Assembly: GCF_011751865.2 (NCBI RefSeq)
Contig: NZ_CP061770.1
Coordinates: 2,232,001 to 2,296,000, forward strand
DNA length: 64,000 bases
Reading direction: 5' to 3'
Source: Salinibacterium sp. ZJ70
GTDB lineage: Bacteria; Actinomycetota; Actinomycetes; Actinomycetales; Microbacteriaceae
Shown here: positions 13,955-22,383 of the stretch, in pieces
How the letters are laid out: each line of letters starts with the position of its first letter
Numbering within the stretch: the stretch's first letter is position 1
Notes under the pieces: model-generated
Database searches by the model: none
Told to the model about the DNA's origin: nothing
Seen by the model: only the letters and a program-made list of their open reading frames with translations
Position numbers and translations under genes: made by a program

Positions 13955-14160
13955 GTTCCGCAGGAACCCGCTGCGGTTCTGCAGGAAGCGGCCGCGGTTG
14001 TGCAGGAAGGGGCCGCGGTTGTGCAGGAGACCACTGCCGTTGTGCAGGACGGCGTCGCAGTCATCCCCGCCAAACCAGAGGAGTCGCCACCGGATGCCGG
14101 GGGAACGTCCTGCAGAACGGATCCGAGATCCTGCACAACGGATGGCGCTTCCTGCACAAC
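13955..14160. repeat. Array of 12-bp motifs at exact 21-bp pitch, 5 + 3 copies in opposite orientation
   Basis: Five plus-strand copies of GTTNTGCAGGA begin at 13955, 13976, 13997, 14018 and 14039, each exactly 21 bp apart (the first reads GTTCCGCAGGA). After a 56-bp gap, three copies of the reverse complement (TCCTGCANAAC core) begin at 14107, 14128 and 14149, again 21 bp apart. The 9-bp spacers differ between the arms and are not complementary, so the arms do not make one continuous hairpin. This array fills most of the 313-base space between the end of manB and the start of ahcY; I see no gene in that space. Function unknown; a protein-binding array or a lineage-specific intergenic repeat are both possible. 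Confidence 0.85.
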
Positions 14161-14206
14161 AGATCCGGGACGGGGCGGGGCGGCGCGGGCCGGCGGGGCG
14201 GGGGCG

Positions 14207-15619
14207 TCAGGCGCGAATGAGCGCGAGCACCTCGTCGCGGATCGCCGCCATCTGGCTCTCGGTAGCTGCCTCGACGTTGAGGCGCAGGAGCGGCTCGGTG
14301 TTCGAGGGGCGCACGTTGAACCACCAGAAGCCCTCGTCAGGCGCACCGGTGACGGTGAGGCCGTCGAGTTCGTCGAATTCGCCACGGCTCGCGAAGGCAT
14401 CGACGATGCGCGTGTAGGCGGAGGGGATGTCGGCGACGGTCGAGTTGATCTCACCCGAGAGCGCGTAGGGATCGTACTCGGCGGCGAACTGCGAGAGCGG
14501 CAGCGGCTGGGCGCCGAACTCGGCGAGCAGATGCATGGCCGCGAGCATGCCGTTGTCGGCTCCCCAGAAGTCGCGGAAGTAGTAGTGCGCCGAGTGCTCG
14601 CCGCCGAACACGGCGCCCGTCTCGTGCATGCGGTCCTTGATGAGCGAGTGGCCCACATTGGTGCGCACCGGGATGGCGCCCGCGTCGAGGATCGCCTCCG
14701 GAACGAACGACGAGGTGATGAGGTTGTGGATGACGTAGATGTCGCCCGTCTCCCCCGCAGCGCGCACGCGCGCGACTTCGCGCCGGGCCACGATCGCGGC
14801 GACGGCGCTTGGTGTCACAGGGGCACCGGTCTCGTCGACGACGAAGCAGCGGTCGGCGTCGCCGTCGAAGGCGAGACCGAGGTCGGCACCGTGCTCGACG
14901 ACGGCCTTCTGCAGGTCGACGAGGTTGGCGGGCTCGAGCGGGTTGGCCTCGTGGTTGGGGAACGTGCCGTCGAGTTCGAAGTAGAGCGGGATGATCTCGA
15001 GCGGGAGCTCGGGGAGGCCGGCGGCGGTGCCGAGCACGGCGGGCACGGTCATGCCTCCCATGCCGTTGCCCGCGTCAACGACGACGCGCAGCGGGCGGAT
15101 GCCGCTGAGGTCGACGAGTCCGCGCAGGTGGGCGGCGTAGTCGCCGAGCACGTCGCGGGTCGTGATCGCCCCGGGCGCGGCGACAGCAGGGACCGACCCG
15201 GCGTCGAGGTAGGCCTGGGCGCGGTCGCGGATGGCGGCGAGCCCGGTATCGAGCGAGATGCCCTGCGCACCCGCGCGGGAGAACTTGATGCCGTTGTAGG
15301 TGGCGGGGTTGTGGCTCGCGGTGAACATCGCGGCGGGGGCGTCGAGGCTCCCGGAGGCGAAGTAGGTCTCGTCGGTGGAGCACAGTCCGATGTTGATGAC
15401 GTCGGCACCGCGGGATGTCGCGCCGCGGCCGAACGCTGCGGCGAACTCCGGGCTCGAGTCGCGCATGTCGTGGCCGACGATGACGGCGCTGCCTGCCGCC
15501 CCCAGCTCATCCACGAAGCCCGCTGCGAGCGCCTCGACGACGTCGGAGGTCAGCTGAGTGCCGACGAGCCCCCGGACGTCGTAGGCTTTGACGAAAGCGG
15601 AGAGATCAGTGGTGCTCAC
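14207..15619 (-). CDS. manB: Phosphomannomutase/phosphoglucomutase (ManB)
   Basis: Interconverts mannose-6-phosphate and mannose-1-phosphate (and perhaps the glucose forms), feeding GDP-mannose for surface glycans. The 470-residue protein has the four-domain alpha-D-phosphohexomutase layout: active serine Ser102 in [11 protein letters not shown], metal loop DGDADR (252-257), sugar loop GEHSAHYYF and phosphate loop RPSNTEP. It starts 3 bases after the DUF3499 gene stops, so the two form an operon, and manA at 23395-24513 supplies the preceding step. Confidence 0.95.
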   Translation of the reverse strand: MSTTDLSAFVKAYDVRGLVGTQLTSDVVEALAAGFVDELGAAGSAVIVGHDMRDSSPEFAAAFGRGATSRGADVINIGLCSTDETYFASGSLDAPAAMFTASHNPATYNGIKFSRAGAQGISLDTGLAAIRDRAQAYLDAGSVPAVAAPGAITTRDVLGDYAAHLRGLVDLSGIRPLRVVVDAGNGMGGMTVPAVLGTAAGLPELPLEIIPLYFELDGTFPNHEANPLEPANLVDLQKAVVEHGADLGLAFDGDADRCFVVDETGAPVTPSAVAAIVARREVARVRAAGETGDIYVIHNLITSSFVPEAILDAGAIPVRTNVGHSLIKDRMHETGAVFGGEHSAHYYFRDFWGADNGMLAAMHLLAEFGAQPLPLSQFAAEYDPYALSGEINSTVADIPSAYTRIVDAFASRGEFDELDGLTVTGAPDEGFWWFNVRPSNTEPLLRLNVEAATESQMAAIRDEVLALIRA

Positions 15620-15622
15620 GGG

Positions 15623-15838
15623 TCACGACTGTAGTCCACTCACCTCGACGTGCCGCACGACCTGCCAGCCCTGCGGAACGGACATCCGCTCGGCGTGCAC
15701 GACGCACAGGTCGTAGCAGTGAGGCTCCCGGCGGATGGCGAGCGGGCCGAGGACGGCCATCGCATCCGCGTAGTCGTAGGTGAGGGTCGCGACCGCATCG
15801 CGGCCGCATGCCACCTTGCTGCACGGTCGAGCACTCAT
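15623..15838 (-). CDS. DUF3499 family protein
   Basis: A 71-residue actinobacterial protein of unknown function. It carries CSKVACGRDA near the N-terminus and CYDLCVVHAERM in the middle, so Cys and His pairs that resemble a small zinc-ribbon. The family is nearly always between manB and the zincin-like gene, in Mycobacterium as well. The start at 15838 is supported by TAGGCT seven bases upstream. Confidence 0.88.
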   Translation of the reverse strand: MSARPCSKVACGRDAVATLTYDYADAMAVLGPLAIRREPHCYDLCVVHAERMSVPQGWQVVRHVEVSGLQS

Positions 15839-15845
15839 CGCTCCG

Positions 15846-15851
15846 AGCCTA
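15846..15851 (-). promoter_or_regulatory. -10 box TAGGCT for leaderless DUF3499-manB operon
   Basis: Minus-strand TAGGCT, then CGGAGCG (7 nt), then ATG at 15838. It faces the -10 of the divergent zincin gene only 16 bp away. Confidence 0.5.
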
Positions 15852-15867
15852 CGCCTCCGCCCGCACC

Positions 15868-15873
15868 TAGACT
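15868..15873 (+). promoter_or_regulatory. -10 box TAGACT for leaderless zincin-like gene
   Basis: TAGACT, then TGCTGC (6 nt), then ATG at 15880. Confidence 0.5.
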
Positions 15874-15879
15874 TGCTGC

Positions 15880-16314
15880 ATGCCCCGCTCCACGCGTCGT
15901 GTCTCGTCTCGGACGGGCTACCGTGACCGTCATGGTCGCGGCATCCGCTCTGCGGTGACGGGCCCGCACCTGCCGATGCTGCACACGCGCCTCGACTTCT
16001 TCGACTCGTCTGTCGCCTCAGCTGTGGAGTATCTGCGCACGGTGTGGCCGGATGAACTCGCGAGCGTTCGGTTCGATGTCATGGCTCTCCCGCCCGCGCC
16101 CGCGCATCCGGACGGGGTGGAGCGCTGGCGCATCGACCGTGCGGGCTCGCGGGTGGTGCTGTTCCGGGTGCCGATCCAGCGGCTCGCGCACCTGCACCGC
16201 AACGATGACTGGCACCGCCGCTCCTACATCGAGAGCTGCGTGTTCCGGGCTGTCGCGGAGCTGCTGGGCAAGGATCCGTGGGATCTCGCGCCGGAGCGCT
16301 TCCGCCACTTCTGA
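15880..16314 (+). CDS. Zincin-like metallopeptidase family protein
   Basis: A 144-residue protein of the short zincin-like family that in actinobacteria lies divergent from DUF3499 (as in the Mycobacterium whiB2-manB region). The basic N-terminal 35 residues precede a conserved core with RLDFFDSSVASAVEYLRTVWPDEL and a C-terminal helix ending LLGKDPWDLAPERFRHF. I see no classical HExxH, so peptidase activity is not shown by the sequence. Leaderless start at 15880; an internal ATG near residue 33 is an alternative. Confidence 0.8.
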   Translation: MPRSTRRVSSRTGYRDRHGRGIRSAVTGPHLPMLHTRLDFFDSSVASAVEYLRTVWPDELASVRFDVMALPPAPAHPDGVERWRIDRAGSRVVLFRVPIQRLAHLHRNDDWHRRSYIESCVFRAVAELLGKDPWDLAPERFRHF

Positions 16315-16330
16315 GTCGCGGTGCCGCCCG

Positions 16331-17956
16331 TCAGGGTCGGACGACGATGGAGCTCTCGGCCTGTCGAGGCGATCGCACGCTCTGAGCGGCGAGCTCGCCT
16401 GTGCGCGCGTAGGAGACGCCGACACGCATCCCGGATACCTCGCGCAGCAGGTAGCCCGTCCCCGGGGCGAGGGCGACCGCCGCCGAACCCGCGGCGGGCA
16501 CGACGACCTCGAGGGGTGCGGCGCCGGCCTGCGACTCGATCGTGACGGTGCGATCCGCATCATCGGGGTTCTCGAGGGTGAGGACGGGAGACGATGCCGC
16601 GGCGGTTGCGATGAGGGTGTCGCCGCGCAGTGCGGTCGCCGACGGGAACCAGGCGAGATCGATCGGGCCGGGGCGGGTGGATCCTTCGGGCACTGCGGGT
16701 GTCGTCGAGGCGCGCACGCCCGCGACGACCGGCACCTCGGAGGCGAAGCTCACGGTGTAGGTGCCGTCGGCCAGCGGCCCCTCTCCGAGGGCGAGACCTG
16801 CGGTGAGCGCGACGTCGACGACGCGTCCCGCTGGCACCTCGATCTGGAAGGAGGTGCCGAACCCGTCGGATCCTGCGGGGCGCACGCTGATCTCCACCTC
16901 GGCGTCGGCGGTTCCGGGGTTGCCGACGCGTGCGATCGCATCGAGGTCCTCGTGGTCGAGGCGACCGAGGGCCCCGCTGACGCCTGCCGTGTCGAAGATG
17001 CGCACTCCCGGCACGACGACGCGGGTTGCCGGTGCCGCGCTGGGAGCGACGATGTCGGCTCCGCCCGGGTCGAGCACGCGGATGACGGAGGTCTGCAGCG
17101 TTGCCGCGACCTGTCCGCCCCGGGCCGTGACGCGCACGACCGGCGAGATCAGCTCGGGTGCGTACCCGGCGAGAGGGATGACGCGCTGGCTGCCGGGAGC
17201 GACGCGGAGTCCGGACATGCCGGGCGCACTGACGGATCCGCTCTCGCCCCACAGCTGCACGGTGACATCCGCCGGGACCTCCGTCGGATTGGTGAGCACG
17301 AGGAGGGTCGTGCGGCCCGTGGCGTTCGCACCCCCGACGAGCCAGGCGCTGCTCGCGGGTTCGACGCAGGATGCGACGGCGAGACCTTCGAGTCCGTCAC
17401 CACCGGCCGCGAGCTGCGACTGGGTGCCAGCGAGGGCGGCCCCGTCCGCTGCGGGGAGGTTCAGTACGGCGGCTTCTCCCGCGGATGCCCGCACGACGTC
17501 GCCGCCGATCGCCGATGCGATGACGTCCGGGGCTCCCACGGCATAGCTCTGCCCGGCGTTGGCCCCGCTTGCGTCGCCGAGTCGCAGGAGCGGCCCCGCG
17601 CACGCGCGCAGGAGGTCTGCGGGTTCAGGATCGACGGTCGTCGCGAGCGGAGCGATGCTCACGGCGGGTGCGGTCGCGAGACCGACGCCGGCCACGAGAG
17701 CGGCGGCGAGACCGAGGCCCACGAGTCCGCGCGCGACGCGAAGCGAGACCATCGCCGCGTCTCGGCCACGCGGGTCGCTCACTGTGCGTGACGGCGTCGG
17801 GTCAGCGGAACCCGCCGCGGACTCGGGCTCCGTGTCGGCTGCGGCCTGAGGTTCGAGCTCCGCGTCCTCGTGCGACGCATCGGCGGGCACCTCGACGGCG
17901 TGCTCCTGATCGAGCGGCGTCTGGTCGCCCTGCGGCGTCTGGTCGTGGTCAGCCAT
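16331..17956 (-). CDS. DUF5719 family membrane-anchored protein
   Basis: A 541-residue protein. The first 65 residues are acidic and hydrophilic (many Glu, Asp, Gln), then comes one membrane helix (GLVGLGLAAALVAGVGLATA) and a long extracytoplasmic beta-rich part with repeated segments about 100 residues long containing VxNPxxxxA motifs, like stacked Ig-type or adhesin domains. The ATG at 17956 lies inside the end of the glycosyltransferase gene (8-base overlap), so the two proteins are made together and probably act together at the membrane. Function is unknown. Confidence 0.8.
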   Translation of the reverse strand: MADHDQTPQGDQTPLDQEHAVEVPADASHEDAELEPQAAADTEPESAAGSADPTPSRTVSDPRGRDAAMVSLRVARGLVGLGLAAALVAGVGLATAPAVSIAPLATTVDPEPADLLRACAGPLLRLGDASGANAGQSYAVGAPDVIASAIGGDVVRASAGEAAVLNLPAADGAALAGTQSQLAAGGDGLEGLAVASCVEPASSAWLVGGANATGRTTLLVLTNPTEVPADVTVQLWGESGSVSAPGMSGLRVAPGSQRVIPLAGYAPELISPVVRVTARGGQVAATLQTSVIRVLDPGGADIVAPSAAPATRVVVPGVRIFDTAGVSGALGRLDHEDLDAIARVGNPGTADAEVEISVRPAGSDGFGTSFQIEVPAGRVVDVALTAGLALGEGPLADGTYTVSFASEVPVVAGVRASTTPAVPEGSTRPGPIDLAWFPSATALRGDTLIATAAASSPVLTLENPDDADRTVTIESQAGAAPLEVVVPAAGSAAVALAPGTGYLLREVSGMRVGVSYARTGELAAQSVRSPRQAESSIVVRP

Positions 17957-20777
17957 CGGTGTCCTCATCGAAGGTCGTCGCGACCGGCTCGTCGACGAGC
18001 GACGAGGTCTGCACGACGCGGCGTCGGCGGCGGGTCGGGATGGCGAGCAGAAGTGCGAAGAGCGCGATGATCGCCTGCACCGCGAGCACGACGGTGCCGT
18101 ATGCGCCTCCGTCGGCGGGAGCATCGCGGGTGCGCTCGAGCGCCCCGAACGACCACAGGGTTCCGTATCCGCTGTCGCTCTCCGCCGCGAGGTCCGGCGA
18201 TGCGTCGAGCGCGGCGACGGCGCGTTCTCGGACGGCGGTGGCCTCCTCGGTCGCGGAGGCGGGGAGCGGCTCGACGAGCACGAAGCGGATCTGCTGGCGC
18301 TGCAGCTCCGGCGCGGGGTCGTAGCCGCCACGTGATGCGAGGTTTCCCGCGAGCTCGGCGAGGGCGAGCTCGTCGTCGGCGAGCTGCGTGCGTCCGGCAT
18401 GCAGGGCCGACTGGTCGTCCAGGGTCGCCCCGTCGCCCCGCTGGAGGGTGGCACCGAGCGTGCCGTCGGGGTACGGCGTCAGCACGAGCGTTCCGACCCC
18501 CGGATCCTCGGATGCGACGACCGCGGCGAGCGCAGGGAGCGTGCGTCCATCCCCGGGGTGCACCGGGGAGCTGCCGAACACGGGAGCGGCGAGCGCCGGG
18601 AGCACTGCGAGCACAGCGGCGGCGAGCGCGAGAACGCCCACCGGCCCTGTCGCGCGGCCGAGCGCGTCGAGCGCGACGACCGCTGCCCCGACGAGGCCGA
18701 TCCAATACAGGCTGAGGGGCGCTCCCGCCCACGGGCCCACCACGTCCGGGCCGAGGCTCACGACGTGGAGCTGGGTGCTGATCCAAGCGGTCGCGAGCCC
18801 GACGGTCGCCACGACGAGCGCGGGAATGGAACGACGAGCTCCGGGAAGGAACAGCGCGAGCAGGGCGAGCGCGGCAAGCGGTGTGAGCAGCGCCGCGGGC
18901 ACGATCGTGCTCCAGATGCCGGATTCGACACCGAGCTCCGCGAGGAGCGCGTCCCAGCCACCGGAGCCCGCCTCGGGGCGGCCGATCACGAGCCCCCAGC
19001 CGCTCGGCGCATCGGAGGGCACGACGAGGCCGGGGTCGGCGAAGACCGCAAGGGGCGAACCGCGACGGAACGCGTCGATGACGAGCGGCGCGAAGAGGGC
19101 GGCGGCGGGGATCAGAACGCCGATGATGCGCGCGAACCCGCGTGGGCGCGCGAGCGCCCACGCCACGACGAGGAGGACGAGCGGCAGCAGCAGGATCGGC
19201 GACGCCGCGGTCACCCCCGCGAAGAGCAGAGCCGCCGCGGCGGCCGCGGACCACGAGTGCACGGACTCGATGAGGGCGAGCACAAGCCACGGAAGCAGGA
19301 TGTGGACGAGCACAGCACCCGGACGCCCCTCACCCAGGGCGACGAGGAACGCCGGCGCGAGACTCCACAGGAGTGCGGCGATGACCGGGGGCCACACGCG
19401 CTCGCTGAGGCGCGTCGCCGCCCACCAGGCGCCGAGCGCGGCGAGCGGGAGGGCGAGCAGCCACAGCAGCACGAGCGAGAACGACGGATCCCACCAGGTG
19501 AGGGATCCGAGGATCGCCCACAGCACGGATGCCGGATCCGCGGCACCGAGGAACGAGACGCCGATCTCGCGCTCGCCCCAGCCGACGCGGCTCCACAGCT
19601 CGCCCGCTGATCCCGCGAGGGGCGCGAGGGCTCCCCCTTCGAGGTTCGTCGCGCCGATGAGCCTCCACAGGGCGACGACACCGGTGATGAGCGCGAGCGC
19701 GACGACCCAGCTCCCTCCCCCGAGGAAGGATGCGCGCACGAGATCCGGTTCGCGCCCCGCTCGCTCGTCATCCTGGTCGCGCTCGTGCGCACGGTGCTCC
19801 CTCAGCGCCGCTCCGCGCATACGCAGAGGGGCGAGCGTGCGCCAGGAGACCTTCCGGGAACGCGCCAGTCGCAGCCGCGCGCGCCAGATCGAGCCATCGA
19901 AGGCGGCACGCAGGGCAGCGCCGATCTCGCCCGGGACGTCTCCTGGGCGCTTGCCGAGCAGATCCCCGACGACGCGGATGAGCGCGAGCGGCAGAAGGCT
20001 CAGCCAGTGCAGCGGAACAGCGAGCGCGGGAGCGTAGACCAGCCGTCGGTGCAGCTGCGCGGTGCGGGCGATGCGGCGACGCACGCGCACGTTCGCGGGC
20101 TTCCGGCGGCCGAGGTCCTCGGGGCGACGCGCCACGGCCACCCGTGCCTCGGGCACGCGCACGACGCGGTGGCCGGCGAGGCGCGCGCGGATGCCGAGAT
20201 CGAGTCCGGCATCCGTCGTGGGCAGCCCCGCATCCACTCCCCCGAGCGCGGCCCACACGTCGCGCCGCACGAGCGATCCGGCGACGTCGACCGCCATGAC
20301 GTCGGTGAGATTGTCGTACTGGGCCTGATCGAGTTCGTCGTCGACGAGGTTCACGGTCGCGCCGAGCGGCGAGACGGTGACTCCGTAGGAGCGGATCCGC
20401 GCCGTCTCGTCGAAGTCGACGAGCTTCGGACCGGCGATGACGACGGAGGGCGCGAGTTCGACGGCCACGAGCAGCGCGCGCAGCGCGTCGGGGGCGGGCG
20501 CGGTGTCCGCTCGCAGGAGCCACAGCCACTCATCGGATCCCTGCGCGGGGGATGCCGAGAGAGCTCGGGCGACCGCGTCGCCATAGGAGCCGCCCGTCGC
20601 GGTGACAACCTGGGTGATTCCGGCAGCGGCGAGCGCGTCGGGGTCGAAGCTGAGGCTCGGCTCCGCGACGAGCACGACGGAGTCGGGCCTACGGTCGAGG
20701 CCAGCGAGGGCACCGAGGGTGCCGTCGAGCCATCGGGCGCCGTCTTGGACGACGAGGATCGCGGTGACTCTGGGCAT
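17949..20777 (-). CDS. Glycosyltransferase family 2 fused to a polytopic membrane domain
   Basis: A 942-residue protein. Residues 1-250 are a GT2 (GT-A fold) domain: PRVTAILVVQDGARWLDGTL at the N-terminus, an LLRADTAPAPDAL segment with the metal-binding acidic residues and a GVDAGLPTTDAGLDLGIRAR acceptor region. After a basic linker, residues 370-900 hold about a dozen hydrophobic helices. Such fusions transfer sugars to lipid-linked or wall glycans in actinobacteria. It lies in the conserved block whiB2 - this gene - DUF5719. Start at 20777, with TAGCGT seven bases upstream; the longer frame from 20822 lacks family-like residues. Confidence 0.87.
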   Translation of the reverse strand: MPRVTAILVVQDGARWLDGTLGALAGLDRRPDSVVLVAEPSLSFDPDALAAAGITQVVTATGGSYGDAVARALSASPAQGSDEWLWLLRADTAPAPDALRALLVAVELAPSVVIAGPKLVDFDETARIRSYGVTVSPLGATVNLVDDELDQAQYDNLTDVMAVDVAGSLVRRDVWAALGGVDAGLPTTDAGLDLGIRARLAGHRVVRVPEARVAVARRPEDLGRRKPANVRVRRRIARTAQLHRRLVYAPALAVPLHWLSLLPLALIRVVGDLLGKRPGDVPGEIGAALRAAFDGSIWRARLRLARSRKVSWRTLAPLRMRGAALREHRAHERDQDDERAGREPDLVRASFLGGGSWVVALALITGVVALWRLIGATNLEGGALAPLAGSAGELWSRVGWGEREIGVSFLGAADPASVLWAILGSLTWWDPSFSLVLLWLLALPLAALGAWWAATRLSERVWPPVIAALLWSLAPAFLVALGEGRPGAVLVHILLPWLVLALIESVHSWSAAAAAALLFAGVTAASPILLLPLVLLVVAWALARPRGFARIIGVLIPAAALFAPLVIDAFRRGSPLAVFADPGLVVPSDAPSGWGLVIGRPEAGSGGWDALLAELGVESGIWSTIVPAALLTPLAALALLALFLPGARRSIPALVVATVGLATAWISTQLHVVSLGPDVVGPWAGAPLSLYWIGLVGAAVVALDALGRATGPVGVLALAAAVLAVLPALAAPVFGSSPVHPGDGRTLPALAAVVASEDPGVGTLVLTPYPDGTLGATLQRGDGATLDDQSALHAGRTQLADDELALAELAGNLASRGGYDPAPELQRQQIRFVLVEPLPASATEEATAVRERAVAALDASPDLAAESDSGYGTLWSFGALERTRDAPADGGAYGTVVLAVQAIIALFALLLAIPTRRRRRVVQTSSLVDEPVATTFDEDTDG

Positions 20778-20784
20778 CGCATCC

Positions 20785-20790
20785 ACGCTA
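20785..20790 (-). promoter_or_regulatory. -10 box TAGCGT for leaderless membrane glycosyltransferase
   Basis: Minus-strand TAGCGT, then GGATGCG (7 nt), then ATG at 20777. Confidence 0.5.
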
Positions 20791-20848
20791 GGCGCGGCGA
20801 GGCTGTGACGTGTCCGCGACACGCGTCAGACGCAAGTGCGAACCCGAA

Positions 20849-21175
20849 TCAGGCAATGCGGCTGCGGCGGAGCTTGCGGCGCTCGCGCTCGCTGAGTCCG
20901 CCCCAGATCCCGAAGCGCTCATCGTTGGAGAGCGCATATTCGAGGCAGTCACCGCGCACGCTGCATCCCTGACAGATGCGCTTGGCGTCGCGCGTCGAGC
21001 CGCCCTTCTCGGGGAAGAAGGCTTCCGGATCGGTCTGCGCGCACAGTGCGTCGGTCTGCCAGGCGAGTTCGCTGCCCTCGTCGGGAACGGCCGAGCGGAT
21101 GCCGGGCATTCCGAGACGGATGGGGTCGACGAACCAGTCCTCGGGGACGGAGGGCTGGTACTCGTTCTTCGACAT
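20849..21175 (-). CDS. whiB2: WhiB-family iron-sulfur regulator (WhiB2/WhmD type)
   Basis: Iron-sulfur transcription regulator of 108 residues that works with the principal sigma factor; WhiB2/WhmD members act in septation and cell division. The four cluster cysteines are Cys45, Cys68, Cys71 and Cys77 (C..CxxCx5C), followed by the turn GIWGGLSERERRKLRR that binds sigma and DNA. AAGGAGG precedes the ATG by 6 bases. Position next to manB/DUF3499/zincin matches Mycobacterium whiB2, which supports the subfamily. Confidence 0.93.
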   Translation of the reverse strand: MSKNEYQPSVPEDWFVDPIRLGMPGIRSAVPDEGSELAWQTDALCAQTDPEAFFPEKGGSTRDAKRICQGCSVRGDCLEYALSNDERFGIWGGLSERERRKLRRSRIA

Positions 21176-21217
21176 CCGCCCCTCCTTCTTCCGCGATCCG
21201 GCCGATCACTGCCCCTA

Positions 21218-21246
21218 ATTACACCCGTGTGATTCGCTCGCGTCAA
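21218..21246 (-). promoter_or_regulatory. Sigma-A type promoter of whiB2
   Basis: On the minus strand TTGACG (complement of 21241-21246), a 17-bp spacer, then TGTAAT (complement of 21218-21223). This is the best -35/-10 pair seen in the window and gives a leader of roughly 35 bases before the whiB2 ATG. Confidence 0.65.
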
Positions 21247-21317
21247 GTCGCGGAATGGTACCGGCGGCGCGTTCGGGCGTGTCGCGGCGCGCCGAGCACG
21301 CGATTGTCGATGAGTTC

Positions 21318-22280
21318 TCAGCTCGTGGCGGTGCGTGCCGCCCACGCGCTCGCGACCATGTCGTCGAGCGTGTGACGCATCATCCAGCCGAGGTCGCGCG
21401 CGGCGAGTTCGCCCGAGGCGACGATGCGCGAAGGGTCGCCCGCGCGACGTGCCCCGATCTGCGGGGTGAAGTCGATGCCCGTGACACGAGCCATGGCCTC
21501 CATGATCTGCCTCACGGATGCGCCGTCACCCGAGCCGAGGTTGTACGCGGGGGCGAGTTCGCGCCCCTCCGCGAGCGCCTGAGCCGCGGAGACGTGGGCG
21601 AGCGCGAGGTCTGCCACGTGGATGTAGTCGCGCACATTGGTGCCGTCGGGCGTCGGGTAGTCGTCGCCGTTGATGCGGGGCGTGCGCCCGTCGACGAGGG
21701 CGTCGAACACGAGCGGGAACAGATTGTGCGGGCTCGTGTCGAAGACGTCCGGGTAACCCGATCCGACGACGTTGAAATAGCGCAACGATGTGTGGGCGAG
21801 ACCCGTCGCGACGCCCTGGTCGCGCAGCAGCCATTCGCCGATGAGCTTCGACTCGCCATAGGGCGACGTGGGGCTCTTCGGCGTGTCCTCGGTGACGAGA
21901 TCGACGTCGGTGTTGCCGTACACGGCGGCGGACGACGAGAAGACGATCTTGTCGACGCCCACCTCAGCCATGGCCGCGAGCAGCACGCGTGTGCCCTCGA
22001 CGTTCTGCTCGTAGGTATGCAGCGGCTTCTCGACCGAGACGCCGGCGTACTTGAAGCCCGCCACGTGGATGACCCCCGCGACGTCGTGCTCGCGCATCGC
22101 GGCGACGAGGAGCGCGCGGTCGAGGATCGTTCCCTCGATGAAGGGCGTGTCAGCGGATACGAAGCTCCGGTGCCCACTCGACAGATCGTCGACGACGACC
22201 GCGCCGATGCCCGCCTCCTGGAGGGCGCGCACCACATGCGCACCGATGTAGCCTGCACCGCCGGTCACGAGCCATGTCAT
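21318..22280 (-). CDS. galE: UDP-glucose 4-epimerase
   Basis: NAD-dependent SDR enzyme interconverting UDP-glucose and UDP-galactose (or their N-acetyl forms), 320 residues. The Rossmann glycine motif is VTGGAGYIGAHV, catalytic serine region SSAAVYG, and Tyr-x-x-x-Lys is SPYGESK. The C-terminal NLGSGDGASVRQIMEAM is typical of GalE. ATG 22280 begins MTWLVTGGAG and has TACGCT six bases upstream; the open frame above it is not coding. It may supply galactose units to the glycan locus downstream. Confidence 0.93.
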   Translation of the reverse strand: MTWLVTGGAGYIGAHVVRALQEAGIGAVVVDDLSSGHRSFVSADTPFIEGTILDRALLVAAMREHDVAGVIHVAGFKYAGVSVEKPLHTYEQNVEGTRVLLAAMAEVGVDKIVFSSSAAVYGNTDVDLVTEDTPKSPTSPYGESKLIGEWLLRDQGVATGLAHTSLRYFNVVGSGYPDVFDTSPHNLFPLVFDALVDGRTPRINGDDYPTPDGTNVRDYIHVADLALAHVSAAQALAEGRELAPAYNLGSGDGASVRQIMEAMARVTGIDFTPQIGARRAGDPSRIVASGELAARDLGWMMRHTLDDMVASAWAARTATS

Positions 22281-22286
22281 GGATCC

Positions 22287-22292
22287 AGCGTA
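22287..22292 (-). promoter_or_regulatory. -10 box TACGCT for leaderless galE
   Basis: Minus-strand TACGCT, then GGATCC (6 nt), then ATG at 22280. Confidence 0.5.
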
Positions 22293-22299
22293 ACGGGGC

Positions 22300-22353
22300 G
22301 TGGCAGGAAATCTATGCATTGCAGGTTCCCGCCACGAGTGGCATGATCGCCAC
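22300..22353. promoter_or_regulatory. Clustered GTGGC/GCCAC half-sites between galE and the AraC-type regulator
   Basis: GTGGC occurs at 22300-22304 and 22338-22342, and GCCAC at 22331-22335 and 22349-22353. They build two nested inverted repeats, GCCAC-GA-GTGGC and GTGGC-ATGATC-GCCAC. This lies 30-85 bases before the regulator start, so it may be its operator. Inference from symmetry only. Confidence 0.35.
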
Positions 22354-22383
22354 AGATCATCGAATAACCGCCAAGGAGGCCGC

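Noticed and set aside
13955..14160. CRISPR array
   Set aside because: Motifs are 12 bp with 9-bp spacers and reverse orientation halfway; no cas genes are near.
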